The notes below the pieces were generated by a model. That model was not told the DNA's origin and ran no database searches. It worked only from the letters and a program-made list of their open reading frames with translations. A stretch of DNA of 64,000 nucleotides from the NCBI RefSeq assembly GCF_001510645.1, contig NZ_LMVB01000001.1, forward strand, positions 1,168,436 to 1,232,435. The letters are read 5' to 3'. The stretch comes from Paenibacillus sp. FJAT-29882 (GTDB lineage Bacteria; Bacillota; Bacilli; Bacillales; DSM-1321). Both the position numbers and the translations under genes were made by a program. The number at the start of each line of letters is the position of its first letter. The stretch's first letter is position 1. Positions 44,111-53,399 of this stretch are shown in pieces.

Positions 44111-44758
44111 ATGAAGAAAAAATCCGTCGTACCAAACGCAGCAATTAATCATATCAACGAACATTCCTCATTGTATGTGTTTATTACCGTACTATTTTTA
44201 ATGGGGGTCATCTTTGGGGCCATTCTTGTCAATAGTTTGAGCTTTACTCAGAGTGATGACTTATTTTATTATCTATCGCAATTTTTTGGACAAGTATCCG
44301 AGGCGAAAGTTACGGCTGATTGGGACATGTTTACCCAAAGCGTTTCTCATAATGTAAAATATATAGCGGTTATGTGGATATTAGGAGTGTCAGTAATCGG
44401 TCTGCCTGTAATTTTGGTTTTACTGTTTTTAAAAGGAATAGTAGTTGGATTTACAGTTGGTTTCTTGGTTAGCCAAATGGGGTGGGGGGGCTTCTTGCTT
44501 TCTTTTGTTTCGATTCTACCGCAAAATATTATTATCGTTCCTGTATTTATCATCATCGCCGTCATATCCGTTTCGTTATCGACGAAAATGATACAAAGAA
44601 TTCTCATGAAACAGATTCGCGAGCCGTTAAAGCCGATTATCATGCGTTATATATTTGCATTGACCGTATCGGTCGTATTTTTAGCCTGCGCTGGTGCAAT
44701 TGAAGCCTATGTATCTCCTTCTCTAATGAAAAATGTCGTTAGTTTATTAAATAGATAA
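44111..44758 (+). CDS. spoIIM: Stage II sporulation protein M
   Basis: 215-residue membrane protein with about five helices, part of the SpoIIDMP complex that thins septal peptidoglycan and drives engulfment. The first helix (LYVFITVLFLMGVIFGAILVN), the long loop with QSDDLFYYLSQFFGQ and the later AVMWILGVSVIGLPVILVLLF follow the family pattern. GGGAGG precedes ATG 44111. It is directly followed by a family D element. Confidence 0.93.
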   Translation: MKKKSVVPNAAINHINEHSSLYVFITVLFLMGVIFGAILVNSLSFTQSDDLFYYLSQFFGQVSEAKVTADWDMFTQSVSHNVKYIAVMWILGVSVIGLPVILVLLFLKGIVVGFTVGFLVSQMGWGGFLLSFVSILPQNIIIVPVFIIIAVISVSLSTKMIQRILMKQIREPLKPIIMRYIFALTVSVVFLACAGAIEAYVSPSLMKNVVSLLNR

Positions 44759-45180
44759 AACATCCATGAGCGCCTGCTCTAAAACTAAAGCGATGAAAAA
44801 GGTCCAGGTTCTATAAAGTGAAATTTCAATCAGTGGGGGGCTTCATCCCCCACTGATTTTTTAGCCCCGTTCTCCTGTCGCTAAGTTCTTCGCTTTCGCT
44901 TCGATCAATCGATAGTGCGAACCCACTTCAATGAATTACAGACTAAGTACGCCGCGTCCTTTAGTCTTTCGTCTGTGTGACCCACATCCTGAGGGCACAA
45001 ATATTACCACTGAAGAGCACAGCGGTAAGTTTCACTGTATCTCACCAATCGGGCTTTTACGGGTAGTTATCATCTATGCTTCCTCGATTCTTCTAAGCTT
45101 TGAGGTGGGACTACTGCACGTTAATGCGGGATAAATTGTATCACCTATATGAAGCTCCGCACCTTTTTCGCAGAAAAATA
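44758..45180 (+). repeat. Family D element, copy 1, split by a family A element
   Basis: Left half (AAACATCCATGAGCGCCTGC ... AAAGGTCCAGGTTCTA, 44758-44813) and right half (AATTGTATCACCTATATGAA, GCTCCGCACC, 45135-45180) together correspond to the uninterrupted copy at 54183-54316. The family A copy 5 lies exactly between GGTTCTA and AATTGT. Confidence 0.8.
44814..45134 (+). repeat. Family A dispersed element, copy 5 (longest form)
   Basis: Starts TAAAGTGAAATTTCAATCAG and ends ACTGCACGTTAATGCGGGAT. Its middle holds the variant TTAGTCTTTCGTCTGTGTGA and CACTGAAGAGCACAGCGG found again in copy 9 but not in copies 1 and 2. Insertion into family D shows the element has been mobile. Confidence 0.85.
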
Positions 45181-45201
45181 AGCAGATGAAGATTTTCTTT
45201 T

Positions 45202-45229
45202 TTGACAGTTTTCCCTCTTTTGATATAAT
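45202..45229 (+). promoter_or_regulatory. Sigma-A promoter of fur
   Basis: TTGACA (45202-45207), 16-base spacer, TATAAT (45224-45229); both boxes perfect, thirty bases before the fur start. Confidence 0.85.
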
Positions 45230-45259
45230 AGAAACGATACGGCGCGGGAGGGAAAAGGT

Positions 45260-45724
45260 ATGGAGACTAGAATCGATCGAATAAAAAAGCAGTTGCACTC
45301 GTCCAGCTATAAATTGACGCCTCAACGAGAAGCGACCGTCCGCGTTTTACTTGAACATGAAGAGGATCATTTAAGCGCTGAAGACGTTTACCTCCTTGTC
45401 AAAGAGAAGGCGCCGGAGATAGGTTTGGCAACAGTATATCGTACGCTTGAATTGCTTACTGAATTAAAAATAGTTGATAAGATTAACTTTGGTGACGGAG
45501 TGTCCCGATACGATTTAAGACAGGAAGGCGCAGCGCATTTTCATCATCATCTTGTATGTGTGGAATGTGGTGCAGTGGACGAAATTCAGGAAGATTTGCT
45601 TGAAGATGTAGAAGTAATCGTTGAACGTGATTGGAATTTTAAAATAAAAGATCATAGATTGACCTTCCACGGAATTTGCCACAGATGCCATGATAAAACA
45701 GAAGATGATGAAGCAACTGAATGA
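45260..45724 (+). CDS. fur: Ferric uptake regulator Fur
   Basis: 154-residue iron-sensing repressor. A winged helix (LTPQREATVRVLLEHEEDHL, GLATVYRTLELL) is followed by the metal-binding half with HHHLVCVECGAVDEI near residue 93 and CHRCHD near 143, giving two CxxC zinc sites. Place and length match B. subtilis Fur (149). The order fur-yqzK-xerD-deoB is conserved. Confidence 0.96.
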   Translation: METRIDRIKKQLHSSSYKLTPQREATVRVLLEHEEDHLSAEDVYLLVKEKAPEIGLATVYRTLELLTELKIVDKINFGDGVSRYDLRQEGAAHFHHHLVCVECGAVDEIQEDLLEDVEVIVERDWNFKIKDHRLTFHGICHRCHDKTEDDEATE

Positions 45725-45732
45725 GTTACGCA

Positions 45733-45763
45733 GCCTTTTCCTACACAAGGAGAAGGTTTTTTG
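45733..45763 (+). terminator. Terminator of fur
   Basis: CCTTTTCC / GGAGAAGG stem followed by TTTTTTGC. Confidence 0.7.
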
Positions 45764-45871
45764 CATATTTCCCTTATTTAAAGCAAAAACCCGTATAAAA
45801 CCTGTCTGACTTGGCATAGATTGAAGTAAGACAAGTTATTCGAACTGTGAACCAAAGAGTGCAGACTCGAA

Positions 45872-45925
45872 TAAAGTGAAACTTCCATAAGTGAGGGTTT
45901 TTCATCCCCACAGATGGTTAGTTAG
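45872..45925 (+). repeat. Family A fragment, copy 6
   Basis: TAAAGTGAAACTTCCATAAG, the first hairpin, then GATGGTTAGTTA where the homology stops. The right end is missing, and the yqzK ribosome binding site GGAGGG follows at once. Confidence 0.75.
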
Positions 45926-45941
45926 GGGACGGAGGGAAGAA

Positions 45942-46169
45942 ATGAAGACATCATTATCCATGTTACTTCATACTGCAAAGGTATTGCTGCTCTTCGTGAG
46001 CTTTACTGTTCTTTTTTATAGCGGCATGGTATGGTTAAATCAGGAGTTTGAAGGGTATCATCGCTATGATGAACCGAAAGGAACTGCAATTAAAGTAACA
46101 ACAGCGGAACATCCAGAAGAAGAGACTTGGTTTAGCAGGCTTATGCTGTTTTATTTAAATGGGGAGTAA
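45942..46169 (+). CDS. yqzK: YqzK, DUF4227 membrane protein
   Basis: 75 residues with one strong membrane helix ([19 protein letters not shown]) and a conserved [10 protein letters not shown] segment after it. Start at ATG 45942 after GGAGGGAAG; the longer frame from 45891 lies in the family A fragment. Its stop overlaps the xerD start by one base, so it is probably coupled to xerD. Function unknown. Confidence 0.88.
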   Translation: MKTSLSMLLHTAKVLLLFVSFTVLFYSGMVWLNQEFEGYHRYDEPKGTAIKVTTAEHPEEETWFSRLMLFYLNGE

Positions 46170-47068
46170 TGCACATGGAAGATCAAATAAGAGATTATAT
46201 TCACTTTTTGACCGTGGAGAAGGGGCTTGCTAAGAACACTCTTGTTTCTTATGAGCGAGACTTGAAATCGTATCAGACCTACTTGAAAAATGTCAGTCAA
46301 CTGGCTAGTTGGAACGATTCCCGCAGGACGAACATTATCCATTTTCTTGCACACTTGAAAGACCAAGGGAAATCCTCGAAAACAATTGCTAGACATATTG
46401 CTTCGATCCGGTCCTTTCACCAATTTCTCATCCGTGAAAAAGTGACAGACCAAGATCCATCTGTACATATTGAATCACCACAGCCAGAAAGAAGTCTTCC
46501 GAAAGTGCTAAGTATGGAAGAAGTTGAATCATTACTTGAATCACCAAAGCTTATCGAGCCATATGGATTTAGGGATAAGGCGATGCTTGAGCTCTTATAT
46601 GCAACAGGTATGCGGGTGAGTGAATTGATTAATCTCAATGTATCTGATGTTCACTCGACAATGGGCTTTGTACGTTGTGTCGGTAAAGGGAATAAAGAAA
46701 GAATTATTCCGATTGGAAAAACAGCACTTTTCGCCATTGACCAGTATCTAGTTCAAGCTCGCGGCAAATTTGTTAGTAAAAATTATAAAACCGATTCACT
46801 ATTTCTGAATCATCATGGGAATCGCCTGACTCGGCAAGGCTTTTGGAAAATTTTAAAGAAGCTTGCGAAAGAAGTAAACATTGAAAAAGACCTAACGCCA
46901 CATACATTACGCCATTCGTTCGCCACGCACTTATTAATGAATGGAGCCGATTTAAGAGCGGTGCAGGAAATGCTCGGGCACGCCGATATTTCAACCACGC
47001 AAATATACACACATGTGACAAACGTTCGTTTGAAAGATGTGTATTCGAAGTTCCATCCAAGAGCTTAA
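46169..47068 (+). CDS. xerD: Tyrosine recombinase XerD
   Basis: 299-residue site-specific recombinase resolving chromosome dimers at dif with XerC. The N-terminal SAM-like domain has [21 protein letters not shown]. The catalytic domain shows Arg149 in [12 protein letters not shown], Lys near 172 in [36 protein letters not shown] with nucleophile Tyr280. ATG 46169 overlaps the yqzK stop. Confidence 0.95.
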   Translation: MHMEDQIRDYIHFLTVEKGLAKNTLVSYERDLKSYQTYLKNVSQLASWNDSRRTNIIHFLAHLKDQGKSSKTIARHIASIRSFHQFLIREKVTDQDPSVHIESPQPERSLPKVLSMEEVESLLESPKLIEPYGFRDKAMLELLYATGMRVSELINLNVSDVHSTMGFVRCVGKGNKERIIPIGKTALFAIDQYLVQARGKFVSKNYKTDSLFLNHHGNRLTRQGFWKILKKLAKEVNIEKDLTPHTLRHSFATHLLMNGADLRAVQEMLGHADISTTQIYTHVTNVRLKDVYSKFHPRA

Positions 47069-47090
47069 TAGATGGATAGAGGAATGTACC

Positions 47091-47176
47091 AAAAGGTTTA
47101 GACCTCGCACACTACACATTGTTTATCGATTTAAAGGACTTTAATTAGACTGTCAGTAGTGGTTGCGAGGTTTTTA
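47091..47176. repeat. Family B dispersed element, copy 3
   Basis: AAAAGGTTTAGACCTCGCAC at the left, GGTTGCGAGGTTTTTAAA at the right. The ends are inverted as GACCTCGC / GCGAGGT. It lies after xerD and has a T-run, so it may serve as terminator. Confidence 0.65.
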
Positions 47177-47330
47177 AAATATATAATCATTGAAAAAAGG
47201 ATAGTCATTCGTTTACAATAAGGTTGTCAGACTTCTGACCTCGAAGAACGCTTACATTTTAAAACGAGATTTAATCAATATTATTACGGGTAGTATAAAA
47301 GATAGAGGTAAAAAGCAAGGAGGAATGAAC

Positions 47331-48518
47331 ATGAAAGAAGCATCTAAATATAAACGGATTTTCTTAGTTGTGATGGATTCAGTCGGGATCGGCGAGGCGC
47401 CGGATGCTGAATTATTTGGAGATAAGGGTGCGGATACACTTGGTCATATCGCAGAGAAGATGAACGGATTAAAAATGCCGAATTTAGGGAAATTGGGGCT
47501 AAGTAATATTCGAGAAATTCAAGGTGTAGATAAAGCGGAACAACCACTAGGATTTTTCTCTAAAATGCAAGAAGCATCAACGGGAAAAGATACAATGACT
47601 GGTCATTGGGAAATTATGGGTCTCAATATCACGAAGCCTTTCCGCGTCTTTCCTGACGGGTTCCCAGAGTTGCTCATTCACGAATTAGAAGCAAGAACAG
47701 GTCGCTCAATCATCGGAAATATTCCAGCAAGTGGAACAGAAATTCTCGACCAACTTGGTGAAGAGCATATGAAAACAGGGGCGCTGATTGTTTATACGTC
47801 CGCTGATTCTGTTCTTCAGATTGCCGCGCATGAAGAAGTGGTTCCGCTAGATGAATTATATAAAATTTGTGAAATTGCTCGTGAATTGACATTGGCTGAT
47901 GAATATAAAATCGGCCGTGTCATTGCTAGACCGTTTATCGGGGAATCAGGCCATTTCCAAAGAACGTCGAATCGCCATGACTATGCATTAAAACCGTTCG
48001 ATCGAACGGTTATGAATGAATTAAAAGATGAAGGTTTGGACGTTCTGGCCATCGGGAAAATTTCTGATATTTTTGATGGGGAAGGTGTAACTAAGTCATT
48101 GCGAACGGTTTCCAATATGGATGGAATGGATAAATTATTGCAGACGCTAGATATGGACTTTACAGGCTTAAGTTTCTTAAATTTAGTTGACTTTGATGCA
48201 TTATTCGGACATCGCCGCGATCCAATCGGATACGGAAAAGCGTTAGAGGAATTCGACGCACGTATGCCAGAAGTGTTTAGTAAATTGAGAGAAGATGATT
48301 TATTAATCATTACTGCAGACCATGGGAATGATCCCGTTCACGCAGGAACAGACCATACACGTGAATACGTACCATTACTTATCTACTCAAAACGCTTTAC
48401 AGACGGGAAAGAATTGCCAATTAGTCAAACATTTGCTGATCTCGGCGCAACAGTAGCAGATAATTTTAAGGTGAAAATGCCGGAGTTTGGAAAAAGTTTG
48501 TTAGGATATCTTCATTAA
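47331..48518 (+). CDS. deoB: Phosphopentomutase
   Basis: 395-residue manganese enzyme converting ribose or deoxyribose 1-phosphate to the 5-phosphate, alkaline-phosphatase fold. Metal-binding [19 protein letters not shown] at the N-terminus, the catalytic threonine in [12 protein letters not shown] near residue 85 and [18 protein letters not shown] near 325. Start at ATG 47331: AAGGAGGA is seven bases away, whereas the ATG at 47325 almost touches it. First gene of a nucleoside-salvage operon (deoB-punA-pdp). Confidence 0.95.
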   Translation: MKEASKYKRIFLVVMDSVGIGEAPDAELFGDKGADTLGHIAEKMNGLKMPNLGKLGLSNIREIQGVDKAEQPLGFFSKMQEASTGKDTMTGHWEIMGLNITKPFRVFPDGFPELLIHELEARTGRSIIGNIPASGTEILDQLGEEHMKTGALIVYTSADSVLQIAAHEEVVPLDELYKICEIARELTLADEYKIGRVIARPFIGESGHFQRTSNRHDYALKPFDRTVMNELKDEGLDVLAIGKISDIFDGEGVTKSLRTVSNMDGMDKLLQTLDMDFTGLSFLNLVDFDALFGHRRDPIGYGKALEEFDARMPEVFSKLREDDLLIITADHGNDPVHAGTDHTREYVPLLIYSKRFTDGKELPISQTFADLGATVADNFKVKMPEFGKSLLGYLH

Positions 48519-48578
48519 AAGATTGCTGATGTTGGTATTGCTCACGAACAATAAAAAGAATAAAGGGAGAATTGCGGA

Positions 48579-49391
48579 ATGTACGAAAAAATTGAAAAAG
48601 CAGCATCGTTTATTAAAGAAAAGTTTAATGCAACACCAGAAATCGGCTTAATTTTAGGATCAGGTCTAGGTGTATTAGCGGACGAAATTGAAAATGCAGT
48701 GAAAATTCCGTACAGTGAGATTCCAGAGTTCCCAGTGTCAACCGTTGAAGGGCATGCAGGGCAGCTAGTACTTGGCGAACTAAGCGGGAAAAAGGTTGTC
48801 GCTATGCAAGGCCGTTTCCATTATTATGAGGGCTATCCTATGGAATTGGTCACGTTCCCAGTTCGTGTTATGAAGCTTCTTGGTGTGGAGAAAATGATTG
48901 TGACGAATGCTGCCGGTAGTGTGAATGAAAGTTTTGTTCCAGGTGATTTAATGCTCATTACAGATCATATAAATTACACAGGGACAAATCCTTTGATCGG
49001 ACCGAACGATGAGCGCTTTGGTCCACGCTTCCCAGATATGTCTGAAGCATACAGTAAGCAGCTTCGTGCAAAAGCGAAGGAGATTGCTACTTCACTTCAA
49101 CTTGATACAAAAGAGGGAGTCTACTTAGGATTTAGCGGTCCAACTTATGAAACACCAGCAGAAATCCGTCTTGCAAGGGTTATGGGTGGAGACGCAGTAG
49201 GGATGTCAACTGTGCCAGAGGTTATCATAGCTCGTCATTCAGGGATTGAAGTGCTAGGTATCTCTTGTATCACGAATATGGCAGCTGGTATCTTGGATCA
49301 GCCACTATCGCATGAAGAAGTGATTGAAACGACGGAGAAAGTAAAAAGCAGCTTCTTAAGCTTTGTAAAAGAAATTGTTAATCAAATGTAA
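48579..49391 (+). CDS. punA: Purine nucleoside phosphorylase
   Basis: 270-residue trimeric-type phosphorylase splitting (deoxy)inosine and guanosine. LILGSGLGVLADEIE near residue 24 binds phosphate, GRFHYYEGYP near 84, TNAAGSVNESFVPGDLMLI near 108 and SGPTYETPAEIRL near 187 form the purine site. It is 60 bases after deoB. Confidence 0.95.
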   Translation: MYEKIEKAASFIKEKFNATPEIGLILGSGLGVLADEIENAVKIPYSEIPEFPVSTVEGHAGQLVLGELSGKKVVAMQGRFHYYEGYPMELVTFPVRVMKLLGVEKMIVTNAAGSVNESFVPGDLMLITDHINYTGTNPLIGPNDERFGPRFPDMSEAYSKQLRAKAKEIATSLQLDTKEGVYLGFSGPTYETPAEIRLARVMGGDAVGMSTVPEVIIARHSGIEVLGISCITNMAAGILDQPLSHEEVIETTEKVKSSFLSFVKEIVNQM

Positions 49392-49423
49392 ATTAAAAAT
49401 TTTTTAAGAAGTGGTGATTTCAG

Positions 49424-50728
49424 ATGAGAATGGTTGATTTAATTGCAAAAAAACGGGATGGCTTTGAACTATCAACAGAGGAAATTAACTTTATTATTGA
49501 CGGTTACACAAAGGGATCGATTCCTGATTACCAGATGAGTGCATTCGCCATGGCTATTTACTTTAAAGGCATGGCTGAAAAAGAACGTGCTGACTTAACG
49601 ATGGCGATGGTCAACTCGGGAGATACGATTGATCTATCAGCGATAGAAGGAATTAAAGTGGATAAGCATAGCACCGGTGGTGTAGGTGATACCACAACGC
49701 TTGTGCTAGGCCCGCTTGTTGCTGCAGTCGGTGTACCTGTTGCGAAAATGTCAGGCCGAGGTCTTGGGCACACTGGCGGTACCATTGACAAATTGGAAGC
49801 GGTAGAAGGCTTCCATGTTGAAATTGAAAATGAAGAATTTATCCATCTTGTCAACAAAAACAAACTCGCTGTAATTGGTCAAAGTGGAAATCTGACTCCA
49901 GCTGATAAAAAACTCTATGCCCTTCGTGATGTAACAGCAACAGTTGACAATATCGCGTTGATTGCAAGCTCGATTATGAGTAAAAAAATTGCCGCTGGTG
50001 CGGACGCTATCGTCTTGGATGTAAAGACAGGAGCGGGGGCATTTATGAAAACGGTTGAAGATTCTGAACAGTTGGCTAAGGCAATGGTAAGCATCGGGAA
50101 TAACGTAGGCCGTAATACAATGGCGATAATTTCAGACATGAGCCAACCACTTGGCTTTGCCATCGGAAATGCATTAGAAGTAAAAGAAGCGATTGATACA
50201 TTAAAAGGGGAGGGACCGGAAGATTTAACGGAACTTTCCTTAACGCTTGGTAGTTATATGGTGTATTTAGCGAAGAAGGCGGAATCTATTGAAAATGCAA
50301 GAACGATGCTTACACAAGCAATCAAGGACGGCTCAGCACTTGCTTCTTTCAAAAATTTCCTTGAAGCACAAGGAGGAGACGGGACGATTGTTGATCATCC
50401 GGAGAAGCTTCCACAAGCCCAATACATATTTGAGCTTGAGGCGAAAGAAGATGGATATGTTTCTACAATCGTAGCAGACGAAATAGGAACAGCCGCAATG
50501 CTTCTAGGAGCAGGACGGGCTACAAAAGAATCTGAGATTGATTTAGCTGTGGGCCTTATGCTAAATAAGAAGATTGGCGATCGCGTCGCCAAAGGGGAGT
50601 CCCTTGTGACAATTTACAGTAACTTTGAAGACGTTTCTGCCGTCGAAGAAAAACTGTATGCTAATATTACAATTTCTTCTGAAAAAGTCGAAAAACCAAC
50701 GCTTATATACAAACAAATTACGGAATAA
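49424..50728 (+). CDS. pdp: Pyrimidine-nucleoside phosphorylase
   Basis: 434-residue enzyme splitting uridine, thymidine and deoxyuridine. The signature [20 protein letters not shown] near residue 80 and [18 protein letters not shown] near 108 hold the phosphate and base pockets; [13 protein letters not shown] is typical. It completes the operon that returns nucleosides to bases and pentose phosphate. Confidence 0.95.
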   Translation: MRMVDLIAKKRDGFELSTEEINFIIDGYTKGSIPDYQMSAFAMAIYFKGMAEKERADLTMAMVNSGDTIDLSAIEGIKVDKHSTGGVGDTTTLVLGPLVAAVGVPVAKMSGRGLGHTGGTIDKLEAVEGFHVEIENEEFIHLVNKNKLAVIGQSGNLTPADKKLYALRDVTATVDNIALIASSIMSKKIAAGADAIVLDVKTGAGAFMKTVEDSEQLAKAMVSIGNNVGRNTMAIISDMSQPLGFAIGNALEVKEAIDTLKGEGPEDLTELSLTLGSYMVYLAKKAESIENARTMLTQAIKDGSALASFKNFLEAQGGDGTIVDHPEKLPQAQYIFELEAKEDGYVSTIVADEIGTAAMLLGAGRATKESEIDLAVGLMLNKKIGDRVAKGESLVTIYSNFEDVSAVEEKLYANITISSEKVEKPTLIYKQITE

Positions 50729-50752
50729 TTTTGATGAAAATAAGGTTGTCCT

Positions 50753-50843
50753 AAAGGGTCAGGCCTCACACTCTATACACCGTTTATTGTGTTCTGTTCA
50801 CGCCTTAAACGATATATAGTAGATGTGGGTTCTGATCCTTTTT
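50753..50843. repeat. Family B dispersed element, copy 4
   Basis: AAAGGGTCAGGCCTCACACT at the left and TGGGTTCTGATCCTTTTT at the right, with an internal AATTT-poor spacer sharing CTATACACCGTTTAT with copy 7. It sits directly after pdp. Confidence 0.72.
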
Positions 50844-50847
50844 CATG

Positions 50848-50940
50848 GTGGGCACTGAAAAAGTCTATTTTATTATCTGTATATTGATGAAAATCTTCAA
50901 AACTTTTATAAAGAATTACTTTTTCAGCGGCCTCTTTCTC
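50848..50940. repeat. Family C dispersed element, copy 2
   Basis: GTGGGCACTGAAAAAGTC at the left, ATTACTTTTTCAGCGGCCTC at the right. The interior TCTGTATATTGATGAAAATC is the inverse of the interior of copy 1. It touches the end of family B copy 4. Confidence 0.75.
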
Positions 50941-50984
50941 ATGGGACGGCTTTTTTTGTATTTAAGGAATAGGAGTTTAGCTCA

Positions 50985-51090
50985 CGGCTGATATATGAGA
51001 AAATCCGCTGATATAAGTTGCAAATTGGCCGATATATTGTGGGGAATGGCTGATATCTGTAAATTAGGCCAATATTTGAATGAAACCACT
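50985..51090 (+). repeat. Degenerate tandem repeat of about 20 bases
   Basis: Five successive units start GCTGATATATG, GCTGATATAAG, CCGATATATTG, CTGATATCTG and CCAATATTTG at spacings of about 19-22 bases, each ending in AAATCC or a GG. No reading frame uses it. It lies between pdp and the dacF promoter. Confidence 0.65.
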
Positions 51091-51238
51091 CCATTTGCAA
51101 CGAAGACCGCTTAATTTAGTAGAAATTGGATGAAATAATTTATTAATGCGTCGAAATCAAGAAACATGAGTCGAGTCGAAATAAAAGCAGATACCGATAG
51201 ATACCTTCCTTCATTTTCCTTTTTAATTTACAAGGTCT

Positions 51239-51267
51239 GTATATTAATGATTATTTTGGAAAAAATA
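51239..51267 (+). promoter_or_regulatory. Sigma-F promoter of dacF-spoIIA
   Basis: GTATA (51239-51243), 14-base spacer, GGAAAAAATA (51258-51267). Fits the forespore consensus GYATA and GGnnAnAnTA; dacF is a known sigma-F gene. Confidence 0.68.
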
Positions 51268-51296
51268 AAGCTATCAAGAATAGGAGGGGTTTGCAG

Positions 51297-52463
51297 ATGA
51301 AGCGGATAGTAAGTATATGCGCAGCCATTCTACTACTAACAAGCATGAGCATTCCACATAGTTTTGCTGCTGAGAAAAATGGCATTGAATTGGCAGAACA
51401 GGCGAAATCGGCCATTTTAATTGAAAGAGATACCGGAACAGTTTTATATGACAAAAACGCAGAAGAGCAGCTACCGCCTGCTAGTATGACAAAAATTATG
51501 ACTATGCTACTCATCATGGAGGCGCTTGATAAAGGTGAATTAAAGTTAAATGAAAAGATTAGCACAAGCGAATATGCCGCCTCAATGGGAGGATCGCAAA
51601 TCTTTCTAGAACCTGGAGAAGTTATGACGGTTGAACAAATGTTGAAAGGAATTGCGATTGGTTCAGGAAACGATGCATCGGTTGCAATGGCTGAAAGATT
51701 GGAAGGTTCTGAAGAAGCATTTGTCACCAAAATGAATAAGAGAGCGAAGGAACTAGGTGCAAATCAAACGAAGTTCCAAAATGCCACAGGACTCCCAGAG
51801 TCTGATCATTACAGTACAGCGCATGATATGGCGATTATGGCCAAGGAATTATTGAAATATGACTTAATTACCGAATTTACAGGGACATACGAAGCATACC
51901 TTCGTGAAAATACCGACAAGAAATTCTGGCTTGTCAATACAAATAAACTTGTTAGATTTTATCCAGGTGTTGATGGATTGAAAACTGGATTTACAAATGA
52001 AGCGAAATATTGCTTAACAGCGACTGCGAAAAAAGGCGATATGCGGGTCATTGCGGTCGTAATGGGGGCCCCGACACCGAAAGAACGGAATGCACAGGTG
52101 ACGAAAATGCTGGATTATGCATTTTCACAATTTATGACCCACCCGCTATATAAGCGAGGTGTCGATCTTGATACGGTTTCTGTAAGTAAAGGGAATAAGA
52201 AAACTGTTACGGGTGTAACGAGTGAGCCGATTTCTGTATTAACCGCAAAAGGCGGTTCAGCGAAAGATTTTACAAAAAATATCAAACTCGACAAACATAT
52301 AAAAGCACCGATCAAGAAGGGTGAAAAAATTGGAACAATTGAAATCTTAAAAGATGGAAAAAAAGTGACGAGCTCACCCGTCGTAGCGAAAAATGCAGTG
52401 AAGAAAGCAAGCTGGTGGGATCTATATAAACGATCTTTCGGCATGTTTACAAAAATAGAGTAG
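51297..52463 (+). CDS. dacF: D-alanyl-D-alanine carboxypeptidase DacF
   Basis: 388-residue penicillin-binding protein (class C, type 5) trimming spore peptidoglycan cross-links. N-terminal signal peptide (RIVSICAAILLLTSMSIPHSFA), active-site Ser63 in ASMTK, Ser123 in GSGND, KTG box at Lys229 and a C-terminal beta domain ending in an amphipathic tail for membrane anchoring. Start at ATG 51297 after AGGAGGGG; the TTG at 51291 is too close to the site. It heads the dacF-spoIIAA-spoIIAB-sigF group. Confidence 0.94.
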   Translation: MKRIVSICAAILLLTSMSIPHSFAAEKNGIELAEQAKSAILIERDTGTVLYDKNAEEQLPPASMTKIMTMLLIMEALDKGELKLNEKISTSEYAASMGGSQIFLEPGEVMTVEQMLKGIAIGSGNDASVAMAERLEGSEEAFVTKMNKRAKELGANQTKFQNATGLPESDHYSTAHDMAIMAKELLKYDLITEFTGTYEAYLRENTDKKFWLVNTNKLVRFYPGVDGLKTGFTNEAKYCLTATAKKGDMRVIAVVMGAPTPKERNAQVTKMLDYAFSQFMTHPLYKRGVDLDTVSVSKGNKKTVTGVTSEPISVLTAKGGSAKDFTKNIKLDKHIKAPIKKGEKIGTIEILKDGKKVTSSPVVAKNAVKKASWWDLYKRSFGMFTKIE

Positions 52464-52529
52464 CGTTTTGTGTCAAAATCAAGCCAAATCCTACTTTTTT
52501 AGCCGAAAACCCACTAGTTTTGCCAATAA

Positions 52530-52557
52530 GAAGGAATTGACTCTCTAAAAGTAGAAA
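52530..52557 (+). promoter_or_regulatory. Sigma-H promoter of spoIIAA-spoIIAB-sigF
   Basis: GAAGGAATT (52530-52538), 12-base spacer, GTAGAAA (52551-52557), matching the sigma-H consensus. A TGTCAAAA at 52471 is one mismatch from the Spo0A box TGTCGAAA; spoIIA is activated by Spo0A~P with sigma-H in B. subtilis. Confidence 0.75.
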
Positions 52558-52593
52558 TTCACTCCTTATACGACAGATAAGGAGGCATGAAGT

Positions 52594-52944
52594 TTGAGTC
52601 TGATAATTGAAATGGAAACTAAAAATCGAGTCTTATGTATCCGTCTAAAAGGAGAATTGGATCACCATACAGCTGCAAAGCTAAAACAACAGGCTGAATC
52701 CGTGCTGGAGAAACAGGAGATTAAACATATCGTGCTTAACCTTGAAGAGTTAACATTTATGGATAGCTCAGGGCTGGGCGTCATTCTTGGACGCTATAAC
52801 CAAATTAAGAAAAACAAAGGTGAAATGGTTGTCTGTGCAATCTCGCCATCTGTAAAGCGCTTGTTTGATATGTCAGGATTGTTTAAAATTATCAAGCTTG
52901 ATATTTCTGAAGAAAATGCTTTACAAAGATTGGGGGTTGCCTAA
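52594..52944 (+). CDS. spoIIAA: Anti-sigma-F factor antagonist SpoIIAA
   Basis: 116-residue STAS protein. Ser58 in [13 protein letters not shown] is the phosphorylation site for SpoIIAB and is dephosphorylated by SpoIIE in the forespore; it occupies the same residue number as in B. subtilis. TTG start with AAGGAGG upstream. spoIIAB begins one base after its stop. Confidence 0.96.
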   Translation: MSLIIEMETKNRVLCIRLKGELDHHTAAKLKQQAESVLEKQEIKHIVLNLEELTFMDSSGLGVILGRYNQIKKNKGEMVVCAISPSVKRLFDMSGLFKIIKLDISEENALQRLGVA

Positions 52945-52945
52945 T

Positions 52946-53386
52946 ATGAAAAATAAAATGGAATTGACATTCTCGGCACTCAGCCAAAACGAATCGTTTG
53001 CGAGGGTGTCTGTCGCATCATTTATCGCACAATTAGATCCGACACTGGATGAATTAACAGAGATTAAGACTGTCGTATCTGAAGGGGTGACGAACTCCAT
53101 CATTCATGGCTATGAAAATGACCCAACTGGTGTTGTTTATATTTCTGTTGTCCTTGAAGAAGATATGGTTGAATTGGAAATTCGTGATGAGGGCCTTGGA
53201 ATCGAAGACTTAGACGAAGCACTTCAACCGCTTTATACGACAAAGCCAGAACTCGAAAGATCGGGAATGGGCTTTACGATTATGGAAAATTTCATGGACG
53301 AAATGCATGTCATTTCCCATAAAGGCGAAGGAACCATCATTCGACTAAAAAAGCACTTAACTAAAACCAAAGCTTTGTGCAATTAA
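52946..53386 (+). CDS. spoIIAB: Anti-sigma-F factor and kinase SpoIIAB
   Basis: 146-residue GHKL-type serine kinase that holds sigma-F inactive and phosphorylates SpoIIAA. The N box [13 protein letters not shown] near residue 44, DEGLGIEDL near 79 and [12 protein letters not shown] near 105 form the ATP site. Start at ATG 52946; the longer frame would overlap spoIIAA. Next gene is sigF. Confidence 0.96.
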   Translation: MKNKMELTFSALSQNESFARVSVASFIAQLDPTLDELTEIKTVVSEGVTNSIIHGYENDPTGVVYISVVLEEDMVELEIRDEGLGIEDLDEALQPLYTTKPELERSGMGFTIMENFMDEMHVISHKGEGTIIRLKKHLTKTKALCN

Positions 53387-53399
53387 GGGAGACACGCCT

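Noticed and set aside
44931..45134. 67-codon open frame after spoIIM
   Set aside because: Lies entirely inside family A copy 5.
46169..47068. Tyrosine recombinase as an integrase of a mobile island
   Set aside because: Sequence, neighbours (fur, yqzK, deoB) and length identify the housekeeping XerD.
50985..51090. CRISPR array
   Set aside because: Units are about 20 bases, degenerate, without distinct spacers, and no cas genes occur in the window.
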